Shown here one piece after another: positions 47,481 through 56,480 of a stretch of DNA of 64,000 nucleotides. The first letter of the stretch is position 1, and the number at the start of each line of letters is the position of its first letter. A program made the position numbers and the translations under genes. This DNA is from an uncultured Dehalococcoidia bacterium (GTDB lineage Bacteria; Chloroflexota; Dehalococcoidia; Lucifugimonadales; UBA3495), in assembly GCA_951813535.1 (NCBI GenBank), contig OX638345.1, positions 3,340,608 through 3,404,607 of the forward strand, in the 5' to 3' direction. The notes beneath the pieces are model-generated. The model saw nothing but the letters and a program-made list of their open reading frames with translations. It made no database searches and was not told the origin of the DNA.

Positions 47481-49194
47481 AGCCCGAATCCACCGAGGGG
47501 ATACCGCGGCGGCGATCAGACGAGGGATGCGGGGTCAGGGCATGGGTTGGCGAGGACCGGATGCCGGTGAAATGGACGATGGGTAGTGTGGCTGCTACGC
47601 CAGGGGATGTTTGCGGCCCGTGGTAGCGGCGTTGGGAGCGATTTTCAGCGCAGACCGCCGGCGGAGACCGTGAGGGGCCCAGCCTGAGGCGCTGATCGTC
47701 CAGGCGTGGGGCGTTATTGTGTATAAGTCAAAGGCCGAGGGCGGCGTCAGGAAGGCAGTGGCAGGGCGCGCAGTCTCGCCAGGGCACCAGCGAACTGGTT
47801 CTGCCAGGGCCAGCCCCGGGGAAGATGCAAAGTGAGACGGCGTGCCTTGCGAGTGATGCGTCCGGGGAGGGAGAAGAAGCGTCGTCGGAGGGTCTTGGTG
47901 GTGATCAGTTGCTCTCCCATGCCGATGCGGGCGGTCCAGCGGGCGAGGTTATGCGCCATCACCTGTACTGCCAGCCAGGCGGCGTTGGCGGGGAAGCGCC
48001 CCGAGGGCAGGTGATTGAGCCCCACGCCGTACTTGAGATCGCGGATGGCGTTCTCGATCTCGGCGTGGCGGCGATGGTTGGCCTCCAGTTCCAGGGTGTC
48101 GCCGTCTCTATCGGTGATGAAAGCGTGATAGCTGTGGGTGGCAAGCAGCGCGAGTTGGGAGCCGGGCGTGGGTTTCACTCTGCGGACGATGAGTCGGACC
48201 GATACGGCGTCGGGCTCATGCTGAAACGGAGTGTAGGTGGTCTCCGCCACGTCGGCGGCTCCCTCCATCCAGTAAGGGATGGGCGTCCACTCTGCTTCGG
48301 GTATGGCCTCGATGAGATTGCGCACGCTTTGGTACTGGCGTACGGTGATGGAGAAGCGGACCTTGGTCTTCCGGCAGACGGCGACGATGTCGTGGTTGTA
48401 GAAGCCACTGTCGGCCCGCATGGTCAGTGGCCCGGTGGCCCCCGCGTAGCGCACTCGGCTGATGGTCTCACGCAGGAAGTGGGCGGCCCCTCGAGCGGTG
48501 TTGGCCCGGCCCTGGCGCAGCCGTGCCATCAGCACGTCGCCGGTTCCGGCGGCAACGGCGAGGAGCGGGTGATAGCCCCGCTGTCCCGCGTAGTTGTGGC
48601 GCTGCGCGCCTTCCTTATCCAACCCAAAGGTCTCGCAGACAGTGGAATCAAGATCAATGGTCAGCGGCTCATCGCCGGGTCCGGCACCAGCCGCCCAGGC
48701 CCTCGCCAGCGCCTCTCGGCTCACCCGGTCCAGCTGCCGCACGTGGCCCCATCGGAAACTCCGCAGGAAGGTCCCCAGCGTGGAAGGCGCCTTGACTGCG
48801 CAGCCCAGCACGTGCTCGGTCCCCCCAGCGCGTAGCGCGTCGGCATCATCAATGCAGTCGCCACCGGCCAATGCCGATGCCACCAACGTCAGTATCTTGT
48901 CGCCAGCGTTGGCCCGTCCCGGCGCATCTCCCAAGTCAACGTGGCGGTCAACCAACTCGCCCAGCCCCAGATGATGGGCCAGGGTAACCGGCAAAAGCAG
49001 CCCGGCGTTGGCCACCAAGCGGTGATCGTCAAAGGCGACATGGATGCGGTCAGGACGCTCAGGTGGTAGCATCCGTTGGGTGCTCCTTGTGAGGGATTGG
49101 TTTTCGTTGTCAAAAACCATTATCCCCGAAGCCGGGAGCACTTTCTTATCCCATCACCATGCCGCCACACCCATCCTTTCGGTGGATTGGGGCT
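47481..49194 (-). mobile_element. IS1380-family element, copy B (intact)
   Basis: 1,714 bp between AGCCCGAATCCACCGAGGGG and the inverted CCTTTCGGTGGATTGGGGCT. It carries a complete transposase and disrupts a secreted-protein gene. Related copies: A (31552-33263), fragment C (31120-31551) and fragment D (56149-56480); D is almost identical to B. Confidence 0.88.
47747..49072 (-). CDS. IS1380-family transposase
   Basis: 441 residues from ATG 49072, with AAGGAG about 13 bases before it. The DDE regions are LTIDLDSTVCETFGLDKEGA, LTMRADSGFYNHDIVAVC and ELEANHRRHAEIENAIRDLK with the Glu, followed by GVGLNHLPSGRFPANAAWLA. The open frame extends upstream to 49141, but that part overlaps the terminal region of the element and is unlikely to be translated. 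Confidence 0.9.
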   Translation of the reverse strand: MLPPERPDRIHVAFDDHRLVANAGLLLPVTLAHHLGLGELVDRHVDLGDAPGRANAGDKILTLVASALAGGDCIDDADALRAGGTEHVLGCAVKAPSTLGTFLRSFRWGHVRQLDRVSREALARAWAAGAGPGDEPLTIDLDSTVCETFGLDKEGAQRHNYAGQRGYHPLLAVAAGTGDVLMARLRQGRANTARGAAHFLRETISRVRYAGATGPLTMRADSGFYNHDIVAVCRKTKVRFSITVRQYQSVRNLIEAIPEAEWTPIPYWMEGAADVAETTYTPFQHEPDAVSVRLIVRRVKPTPGSQLALLATHSYHAFITDRDGDTLELEANHRRHAEIENAIRDLKYGVGLNHLPSGRFPANAAWLAVQVMAHNLARWTARIGMGEQLITTKTLRRRFFSLPGRITRKARRLTLHLPRGWPWQNQFAGALARLRALPLPS

Positions 49195-50390
49195 AAGGGA
49201 GCAACACGCCGATGATCCGCCTTTCGTAGGGGTTTAACAAGGCGGCAAACCCGACGAGTAAGCGCCACAATCACGCTAGCCCCGGGCGGACCGCCACACC
49301 GATAGTGAGAACGTCAGCTTCCCTTGGTGCGGGGGAGCAGTCGGACAACCGCGCGTTCGGGGTAGCAAAGATCCGGACCGCGACTACCCCAAATGGATGG
49401 TTCCCAGCGCACGAGACGGCTACGGCATCGCGTGCGAAGGATAGTGCCGTCGAGCGTAACGTGATGGTTCGCAACTGAACATCAGCGAGCGGTGGTCTGC
49501 TGGCTTCGACGCATCTGTTGGTAGTAGACCACGGTAGGTAAACTACCTCGGACGACACGGCGGCGCTCAACATCGAACACTACCAACACCCCGGTCTGAC
49601 ACCGCTGAGAAATCGCCGTAATGGGCACAAACACGGGCTGTGGTCCCATTTTCGGGTCCTCAACGACTTGGGATCATTTCGGTCGACCAAACGGCCTGAG
49701 AACGCGTCTCACAGCTACGGGATTTCCACGAGCCGCTTATCCTGTACGCGACTCCGCGGGAATACGCTGCAGAAGAACTGAATCTCTGGAGTGCCGACGC
49801 CATCGATCCCTGCAGTAACGGATCATCCGGCCTGGATGCAGTTCCTGCACAGCGCCCCTTCTCCGGTTCCTTCGAACGGGATCCTTGAGCAAACCCCAGG
49901 CCACGTTGGGAGAGTTTGTGTCCGGTAGCTTGTGGGCTGTGCTCGGCGTTCTACTCGCCTGACTGGGCCCGTACATCATCCACGCGGCTGCGTGATAAAC
50001 TCACCGGGGCTGGCGCGGGGCAATGTTGCGCGGGTAGATGACGGATAGGCCGGCGGTGTCCCTGAATTACAGCGGTCCGGCCGACTGGTGGCAACCCCCT
50101 GCTAGGAAGCCGGACCGTTGTGATGGGGTGCGTACCGGCCTTGCACAAAAATGAGGGTTTTGGATAGTTCGCACCGCCGTGTTGAACAAAAACCTGCAGT
50201 CAACAACTCGGAATCCTCCGCAGTTTCACCATGACGCAGCTCAGTTGAGCCTCCTCTAATCTCGCCAATACCATCTAACTCCAAAACCACGGCAGGAAGC
50301 AGGAAGACTGTACAGCCACAGTAACCCGTTGCGACCCGAATTGCCTTCAGATACCCTGAAACCGACCCCCATCCTTCCCGGAGGAGCGAA
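49195..50390. other. Gene-poor region right of IS1380 copy B
   Basis: About 1.2 kb with only short frames of poor protein character on both strands. It does not continue the interrupted secreted-protein gene. Probably decayed DNA; I see no inverted repeats or recognisable remnants. Confidence 0.35.
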
Positions 50391-50669
50391 ATGGGCAACC
50401 ACCCAGCATCAGACCACGACGCCATTGAAGACGCCCGCGAAACCATCGCCGGCATTCGGGAACTCGAACGAGTCTCCGCTGCATTCAGGAAAGCATTGCA
50501 GACCTTGGACAATCCTCGCTCCGGCCTGTGGGCCGGCATGACCTCCGACCTGGTACTGAGGTTCGCCCCGGACCAGGAAACCTTGGCTAGGGACCTTCGC
50601 GCCATCTCGCCCAAAGGACCCGCCAGGACCAAGTTCCTAGACCCCCACTCCAAGGTCATGGTCCTATGA
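50391..50669 (+). CDS. Small partner protein of retropepsin unit 2, 92 aa
   Basis: ATG 50391 follows GGAGGAGCGAA. The protein starts MGNHPASDHDAIEDARETIA and is helical, with GIRELERVSAAFRKALQTLD, then LWAGMTSDLVLRFAPDQETL. Its stop overlaps the next start (ATGA). I recognise no family. Its position relative to the protease is the same as that of the 34738 gene, although their sequences are not obviously related. Confidence 0.65.
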   Translation: MGNHPASDHDAIEDARETIAGIRELERVSAAFRKALQTLDNPRSGLWAGMTSDLVLRFAPDQETLARDLRAISPKGPARTKFLDPHSKVMVL

Positions 50670-51106
50670 TCCAAGGCTGGTTTGAAGACGCACAACCCAC
50701 CATTATGGCGCGGGTCCTCATCACCAGGCTCATGGTCAACGCCTACGCCACATTCTTGGTCGACACCGGTTCCGACTCCACCGGAATCCATCCCGACCCC
50801 ACCGTCTTTGCCGACCTGCCCTACGCGCAACTCGAAAACCCCTTCGTCATCACCGGCGCAACCGGCAGCTCAAGGCGCTTCACCGAACCCGCGACCATCG
50901 CCATTGCCAGCGCCGACGGCGCCTCCGTTTACCACTACGACGTAGACATCTGGATAGCGACGCCCCAAGATGTCCCCGCCGGCTTGCCCTGCATACTTGG
51001 TCAGGACATCCTCAAAGACCTGCGGATGACCCACGACCCCACGGACGACATCCTTACTTTCCATGTACGCAGAGCCGACCGCACCATCACACTGTCAGGC
51101 CACTGA
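50666..51106 (+). CDS. Retropepsin-like (clan AA) aspartic protease, unit 2
   Basis: 146 residues from ATG 50666. ATFLVDTGSDSTGIHPD contains DTGS (33-36). VITGATGSSRRFTEPATIAI resembles the flap region. LPCILGQDILKDLRMTHDPT is the LG.D.L segment that closes the retropepsin fold. One active-site Asp per chain means it should act as a dimer. It is translationally coupled to the 92-aa gene. Confidence 0.8.
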   Translation: MIQGWFEDAQPTIMARVLITRLMVNAYATFLVDTGSDSTGIHPDPTVFADLPYAQLENPFVITGATGSSRRFTEPATIAIASADGASVYHYDVDIWIATPQDVPAGLPCILGQDILKDLRMTHDPTDDILTFHVRRADRTITLSGH

Positions 51107-51300
51107 CCGACCCGGTGCCAACCCCAGACACAAGACAAGCCGTAGCACATCGCGACGCTCACACCGGTCAGGTCGCGGTAGCGCCCCCACGCCTCGCCGA
51201 CTACACCGGGACGAGTGCGCCGGTCGGCATTGACACCACACCGACCACCCTCACGTTCCACGTGAAGAGTGAGCGTAAAACGATCGTTTTGGGTCTAACC

Positions 51301-51337
51301 TGCACAAATAATCGCCTCAAAACCGATTATTTGTGCA
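51301..51337. promoter_or_regulatory. Perfect 14-bp inverted repeat, operator- or terminator-like
   Basis: TGCACAAATAATCG (51301-51314) is exactly inverted as CGATTATTTGTGCA (51324-51337) around nine bases (CCTCAAAAC). It is AT-rich in a GC-rich setting and ends 22 bases before the start of the HExxH gene. No T-run follows, so an operator or mRNA hairpin is favoured over a terminator. Confidence 0.6.
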
Positions 51338-51359
51338 AAGCCGGTGCGTACCCAAACCT

Positions 51360-51920
51360 ATGAACCTACCTGATACGGATCCAGTGAATGACCCCGCCGG
51401 CTTGTGGGCGTTGCAGTGGCAACTGATTGAAATCGCCGAGCGTGAATTGGGACCCAGAGACAGGTCGATAACGGTGTATCAACCGACGTTTGCCGACGAT
51501 GGGCCGTTCCGGAGAAATACTCCCAATTTCGACGGAGCCTTTGTCGAGCTGAGCAGGAACGCCGAGCATTACTGGCCCACGGCGGCCTTCGAGATGGCGC
51601 ATGAAACGGTGCACCTGCTCAATCCGGTGGTCCGTGATGCAGGCAATATGCTCGAAGAAGGCGTGGCCGCAGCATTTTCGCTCCACGTTCAACCAATGTA
51701 CGGCTTCACCATGCCGGTAACGATGCCTTCGTACGCTGACGCCATGCAACTAGCTGAGTCTCTTCCCGGGGGAGCCTTGCCGGCGGGGAGGATTATCCGA
51801 GGATCGGCAGTCGCCCTGAGTTCTGCCACCGAAGAATTGCTGGGGCGATTGTTCCCTGGGCTCGACCGAGGAACCCGCGCACGCTTGGCGGGCCGATTCA
51901 ATCGCGATCCAGTTGATTAG
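51360..51920 (+). CDS. Putative zinc metalloprotease-like protein (HExxH)
   Basis: 186 residues from ATG 51360. FEMAHETVHLLNPV contains HETVH (81-85), and NMLEEGVAAAFS gives Glu99/Glu100 about 15 residues later, as in small gluzincin-like domains. There is no signal peptide. The NYN-domain gene starts 24 bases downstream, so they form an operon. A proteolytic or regulatory partner for the NYN protein is possible. No named family recognised. Confidence 0.6.
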   Translation: MNLPDTDPVNDPAGLWALQWQLIEIAERELGPRDRSITVYQPTFADDGPFRRNTPNFDGAFVELSRNAEHYWPTAAFEMAHETVHLLNPVVRDAGNMLEEGVAAAFSLHVQPMYGFTMPVTMPSYADAMQLAESLPGGALPAGRIIRGSAVALSSATEELLGRLFPGLDRGTRARLAGRFNRDPVD

Positions 51921-51944
51921 AAGCCGCCAAGCTCTGACGGAGAC

Positions 51945-52820
51945 ATGAACGAGAACACCACCGGTGCGATGATCGCCATCGACTGGGAGAACATCAGACG
52001 CGGTGCCCAACTCTATCAACGCAGGGTCAGGCCGTCTGAACTGTGCTTGGCCATCCGGAATGTGGCTTGCATATTCGGCGAGGTCTTGGGCGGGAAGGCA
52101 TTCGGCGACTGGTCGCTCCGGCCTGATGATGGTCGGGAGTTCGCCGAGCACGGCATCACGCCGTACCACGCTCCCCGCTCCAGCGCGGGCAAGGACCGAT
52201 CCGGCCATCCTGCTGGAGGTCTACGAGTGGGTTCGGACCGCGACGACTGCGGGACCGTGATCCTGAGGTCCGAAGACGCCGACTACCAGGTGCTGGTGGA
52301 CCAGGCTAGGACCTACGGGAAGCGCATCGTGCTGTGCGCCTTCAGCGCGTCGGTTTCGCGGGACATGCTGGCCACCGCCCCGCTGTTTCCGCTGGAGGCC
52401 GAACTGGGCATCCAGACGGCGGAGCACGGAGACGTCAAGCTGGATCTCGCCGCGGCGTCGGAGAGCGACGATGCGGAAAGCAACGATGTCCTGGCGAGGT
52501 TCGTGCGGCAGATGTACAACCTGGAAAGCTGCATGAACTTCGTGGGCTACGGCATGCTGTGCAACCGGTGGATGCTGGACTGGGGGTTGGCCTGGAACGA
52601 GTACGAGTGTCGCAAGCTGATCGACGAGTACCAGGAAGCGGGGATTGTGGAGCACCACGACGTGTTCAACCCCAACAACCCCGATTGGCCCACGGGGGCG
52701 GTGCGGTTGGTCCTGACCGACGAGCGAGTGCGGCGTGCCTTGGGGTTCAGCGACGGGCCGGCCTCAAACCCGGTGCTGTCCAATGACGCAGCTCCTGTGC
52801 AGCATGGCTCCGCTGGGTAG
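51945..52820 (+). CDS. NYN-domain (LabA/DUF88-like) putative ribonuclease with apparent double frameshift
   Basis: 291 residues as read from ATG 51945 (GGAG just before). MIAIDWENIRRGAQLYQ carries the first acidic site; VILRSEDADYQVLVDQARTY and GKRIVLCAFSASVSRDMLAT are the C-terminal half of the NYN/PIN-like fold. Between about 52190 and 52245 the annotated frame is unlike the family, but the +1 frame reads TDPAILLEVYEWVRTAT, a typical NYN helix, so two compensating indels seem to have occurred. The 100-residue C-terminal domain is helical (LIDEYQEAGIVEHHDVFNPN). NYN proteins cleave RNA or regulate its turnover. Confidence 0.72.
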   Translation: MNENTTGAMIAIDWENIRRGAQLYQRRVRPSELCLAIRNVACIFGEVLGGKAFGDWSLRPDDGREFAEHGITPYHAPRSSAGKDRSGHPAGGLRVGSDRDDCGTVILRSEDADYQVLVDQARTYGKRIVLCAFSASVSRDMLATAPLFPLEAELGIQTAEHGDVKLDLAAASESDDAESNDVLARFVRQMYNLESCMNFVGYGMLCNRWMLDWGLAWNEYECRKLIDEYQEAGIVEHHDVFNPNNPDWPTGAVRLVLTDERVRRALGFSDGPASNPVLSNDAAPVQHGSAG

Positions 52821-53083
52821 ACCGGCCTGCGATTCCACCGCGAAACGGTATCAACAGGCTGCGCGGAACATGGTGCAGGCCGGCGCCCTCGCAAATTGCG
52901 GAAATCATCGCGCAGCCTATGCGGCTCCGTGGTACGCGCGACGAAAAGCCGTTACCCAGGCAGACGAATATCGTAATCACACCCGGCGGACCCACGGTTG
53001 ACGATTTTCGACGTCAGTCTGACGGCGCGAGCTCCCGAATAAAGCGGTTTACGTAACAAATCTTGTAGGAACCAAACTTAGTA

Positions 53084-53383
53084 TCAAAATCCGTCAGGGA
53101 TACCGTTCTGGTCGCCCAATTTCAGCTCAATCTCGGGGAACCAATTGGGTGATACTATCCGACGCAAACACGATCGGGCGCATAGGTCCACGGCTCGTAG
53201 GCTCTCGCTCGTTGGTGGGTTGTCTTCTATGATCCCGTCGGGGTTGGCCAAGCCCGTCAATATGAAGAAATCCCGCTCGGCACTCGCGATATTGGCTTCG
53301 ACTTCGCTGTTGTCGTGACGCCGGAGAAAGGCAACCGCGGCATCACGGTAGCGTGGATCGTTGACGTCGACATGGGAGTTCAT
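53084..53383 (-). CDS. Hypothetical protein, 99 aa
   Basis: The frame starts MNSHVDVNDPRYRDAAVAFL, continues RRHDNSEVEANIASAERDFF, and ends with CLRRIVSPNWFPEIELKLGD. The composition is protein-like and acidic. A ribosome site is weakly present (GGATAGG). No family recognised. It is the last gene before IS21. Confidence 0.5.
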   Translation of the reverse strand: MNSHVDVNDPRYRDAAVAFLRRHDNSEVEANIASAERDFFILTGLANPDGIIEDNPPTSESLRAVDLCARSCLRRIVSPNWFPEIELKLGDQNGIPDGF

Positions 53384-53656
53384 GTGCCTATCCGGTCAGT
53401 GGTTTCCGCGGGTTCTGACCGGAAACCGGTCGCTTATTGTTGACGATCAGGTTCATCAACTGATTTCAAACCGAGCCCGATGCTTTTATCCGGCTGTTTT
53501 GCGTTGGACTGGCTCAAGGCCATTTGCGGAGATCAACGAGATGATTGCGGTTCAAAACTCTGTCAATTTTCGCGGTGATTAGGCCGGCATTTTCACGGAC
53601 ATCAGTCCACTCTGGAAGCGCGGTAGTCTGAGAAATATCAGGTTGTTGTGTGCCGG

Positions 53657-54424
53657 TCAATCACCCCCTTCGTTGTTGAGCAGGGCGCGGTGCGGGGACA
53701 GACGTTCCCGGTAGCTGGCGCCCTCGATGACGATCTGATAGCTGGCGTTGGCCAACCGGTCCAGGGCGCTGTTCCCCAGGATGGGATCGTCGAAGAGGCT
53801 GAGCCATTCTTCGACGGCCCGATTGCTGGTGATGATGAAGCTGGAGGACCGGTGGCGGTTGAGGATGAGTTCGTAGAGATCGGCGGACTGTTGAGCGGTG
53901 AGCCGGTGCAGGCCCAGGTCATCGAGGATGAGCAGGTCGGGGGTGATGAAGGACCGGAAGGCGCGGTCCAGCGAGTTGTCCACTCTGGCCTGGGCCATGG
54001 CTCTGAAGAAGTCGTCGGCGTGGCTGAAGCGCACGGTGTGTCCGGCGCGGACGGCGGAGTAGCCCAGGGCCTGAGCCAGGAAGCTCTTGCCGACGCCGGC
54101 TGGTCCTACCAGCAGCACGTGCTCGTGCTTGTCCAGAAACTCCAGGGAGAAGACGGCGTCCAGCAATCGGCGATCCAGGGTGATGGACGCCGTCCAGTCG
54201 AAGTCCTCCAGCCGGCAGGTCTCCTCGAAACCGGCGCCATTGAGGCGCACTTCGATGCGGCGGTGGGCGCGGCGATTGACCTCGTCGCTGAGGACGATCT
54301 CCAGGAATGAGGCGTAGTCCAGCTGTTCACGGCGAGCCAGGGCGATGCGCTCGGGCAGCGTGGCGGCCATGGCCCCCAGTTTGAGGTTCTTGAGTAGAGG
54401 GGTGAGTTCGGTGATGCGTGTCAT
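53657..54424 (-). CDS. istB: IS21 helper ATPase IstB
   Basis: 255 residues. Walker A in LLVGPAGVGKSFLAQALG, Walker B in DLLILDDLGLHRLTAQQ, sensor region SSSFIITSNRAVEEWLSLFD. It is an AAA+ DnaC-like ATPase that assists IstA. It starts 13 bases after the istA stop. Confidence 0.93.
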   Translation of the reverse strand: MTRITELTPLLKNLKLGAMAATLPERIALARREQLDYASFLEIVLSDEVNRRAHRRIEVRLNGAGFEETCRLEDFDWTASITLDRRLLDAVFSLEFLDKHEHVLLVGPAGVGKSFLAQALGYSAVRAGHTVRFSHADDFFRAMAQARVDNSLDRAFRSFITPDLLILDDLGLHRLTAQQSADLYELILNRHRSSSFIITSNRAVEEWLSLFDDPILGNSALDRLANASYQIVIEGASYRERLSPHRALLNNEGGD

Positions 54425-54437
54425 GGGTATAATCTCC

Positions 54438-56009
54438 TCAGGCCGACTTCCGGCGGTACGGGTCGCTTTGGGCGAAGACGCATCCGGGCCGGGCGAAGCG
54501 GCCGGGTGGCAGGGGCAGCGGCAGTTGGGGCGTGGTCTCCTCTTCCAGAGCCTGGACCAGGATGCGCTCCACGCGGTGCACGTCGATGAGGTCGACGTCC
54601 AGGGCCCGCTGACAGGCGGCGTCCAGGCGCTGGGCGGTGTAACGGTCGCCCAGGCGCAGCAGTTTGTGTCCCTGCCTGATCTTGGACCAGGGGTGGTCCC
54701 CGTCGAAGAGGCGTTCGGCGAATTCGCCCACTGCGGGACCCAGTTTGGCGGCGTCGTGCTTGAGCCCGTCGGGAGCCCTGGTGGTGTAGGGGGCGATCTT
54801 GGGTGGATAGTCGGCGACGTCGGTGGAGCGGCCGCCCACCGGCTGACGCGGATGGGTCTTGATGAGCTGACCGCGGTGGTAGATGCGCACCAGCTTGCTG
54901 TCCACTTTGACCTCCACCTTCCGGCCGGGCCGGCAGAGGTGGTAGGGCACCGAGTAGAGCGCGTCCAGGCACTTGACGTGATGGTCCCGGTGGACGGTGT
55001 TGGTGCGCCAGTTGGCGATCTCGTAGGGTACGCCGTCCCAGGGGATCAGGGTGTGGCGTTCCTCGTCCTGGAATACCACCAGGGGCTGCTTGCGGGTGGT
55101 GCCGTGGATGCGCATGCCGGCCACCTCCAGGCACCATTTGGGCGCGGCGGCGCGGACGTGGGTGAAGTCGTCGAAATCGGCGCCCTTGTAGAAACGCTCT
55201 CTGGCGTAGGGCACCTTGCGTTCCACCTTGGGTTTGTCCTGGGGGTGGGCCTTGCGGGCCGGGTCGGTGATGAAGCCCCGATGCTGGGCATATTCCAGAA
55301 AGCCCCTGGTGAGAATGGGGTGCAGGGGATCCGTGCCCACCACGGCGGCGGGGAAGTTGTCGATGACCAGATACTTGGGCATCCCGCCGAAGAAAGCCCA
55401 CGCCGCCTCCAGGCCGGAGATCACGTCCGGAAGCTTCTGCTGCTGCATGGGCCAAACGAAGCAGTGGCGGGAGTGGCACAGTACGATGACCATGGCCCAA
55501 ACCGCCTTGCGCTTGCCGGTGGCCGGGTCGGTGATCATGCCCAGCCGGCCGAAATCAGCCTCAGCCACCTCACCGGGCGGCGTGTCCGCCATCCGCACCG
55601 TGGTCTTGCTGCGTCGCCGCCAGTTGCGGTTGATGACGAAACGGCGCAGCGACTGATACGACAACTGGCACCCCCGCATGGCCAGCAACTCGTGGATGCG
55701 GGTCATCTGCAGCCGGTCGTTGGTGATCCACTGGTAGATCTGGTCCGACCACGGCTCCAGCAGGTCCTGCCGGGGTGTCTTTGCTGCACGTGGCCCCAGC
55801 CAACTGATCGTCGCCAGTCGGCTCAGCTGATCCTCGGTGGGAGCCGGCCCGTCCTGGGCGATGCCCTCAGCCTGCGCCGCCGCCAGATACTTCCGTACCG
55901 TGTCCCGCGACAACCCGGTGCTCGCCGCGATCCGCCGCTGACTGTTTCCCGCCTGCCAACGGCGGATGATCTCTTTTATCTCCATCCTCGGAACCTCTCG
56001 ATACGCCAT
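54438..56009 (-). CDS. istA: IS21 transposase IstA
   Basis: 523 residues. The N-terminal helix-turn-helix is IRRWQAGNSQRRIAASTGLS with RDTVRKYLAAA. The rve/DDE core has EADFGRLGMITDPATGKRKA, then PKYLVIDNFPAAVVGTDPLH and KVERKVPYARERFYKGADF for the Glu. ATG 55985 (residue 9) is a possible alternative start. The gene is full length. Confidence 0.93.
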   Translation of the reverse strand: MAYREVPRMEIKEIIRRWQAGNSQRRIAASTGLSRDTVRKYLAAAQAEGIAQDGPAPTEDQLSRLATISWLGPRAAKTPRQDLLEPWSDQIYQWITNDRLQMTRIHELLAMRGCQLSYQSLRRFVINRNWRRRSKTTVRMADTPPGEVAEADFGRLGMITDPATGKRKAVWAMVIVLCHSRHCFVWPMQQQKLPDVISGLEAAWAFFGGMPKYLVIDNFPAAVVGTDPLHPILTRGFLEYAQHRGFITDPARKAHPQDKPKVERKVPYARERFYKGADFDDFTHVRAAAPKWCLEVAGMRIHGTTRKQPLVVFQDEERHTLIPWDGVPYEIANWRTNTVHRDHHVKCLDALYSVPYHLCRPGRKVEVKVDSKLVRIYHRGQLIKTHPRQPVGGRSTDVADYPPKIAPYTTRAPDGLKHDAAKLGPAVGEFAERLFDGDHPWSKIRQGHKLLRLGDRYTAQRLDAACQRALDVDLIDVHRVERILVQALEEETTPQLPLPLPPGRFARPGCVFAQSDPYRRKSA

Positions 56010-56148
56010 CGCTGCACCTCAATATCGAAGTGAGCCAATGGTCGCCGATGTGGCTCCCAAAGTGGCCTAATGGCCTTGAAAATCCGGCCGGCCTATAGTC
56101 CTTGAAAATTTTCGCGATTTACCGGACTAAAGATCCTGAAAAATGACA

Positions 56149-56480
56149 ACCGGCCAATGCCGATGCCACCAACGTCAGTATCTTGTCGCCAGCGTTGGCC
56201 CGTCCCGGCGCATCTCCCAAGTCAACGTGGCGGTCAACCAACTCGCCCAGCCCCAGATGATGGGCCAGGGTAACCGGCAAAAGCAGCCCGGCGTTGGCCA
56301 CCAAGCGGTGATCGTCGAAGGCGACATGGATGCGGTCAGGACGCTCAGGTGGTAGCATCCGTTGGGTGCTCCTTGTGAGGGATTGGTTTTCGTTGTCAAA
56401 AACCATTATCCCCGAAGCCGGGAGCACTTTCTTATCCCATCACCATGCCGCCACACCCATCCTTTCGGTGGATTGGGGCT
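56149..56480 (-). pseudogene. IS1380-family fragment D (transposase N-terminus and terminal repeat)
   Basis: The transposase start (ATG 56358, MLPPERPDRIHVAFDDHRLV) continues to LTLVASALAG and is cut by the IS21 end. The terminal repeat ends at 56480. It matches copy B 48863-49194 almost base for base. Confidence 0.85.

Larger units (their letters stand above)
53561..56148 (-). mobile_element. IS21-family element
   Basis: 2,588 bp from TGTCAATTTTCGCGG (53561) to the inverted CTGAAAAATGACA (ending 56148), with further related short repeats inside each end. It carries istA and istB in the usual order. Flanks show no target duplication; on the right it joins an IS1380 fragment, so a rearrangement or deletion followed insertion. 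Confidence 0.82.

Noticed and set aside
49271-49573. 100-codon minus-strand frame right of IS1380 copy B
   Set aside because: No ribosome site or recognisable motif; it does not continue the disrupted gene.
54345-56033. 562-codon plus-strand frame opposite istA
   Set aside because: Antisense shadow of istA; no start signal and no recognisable sequence.
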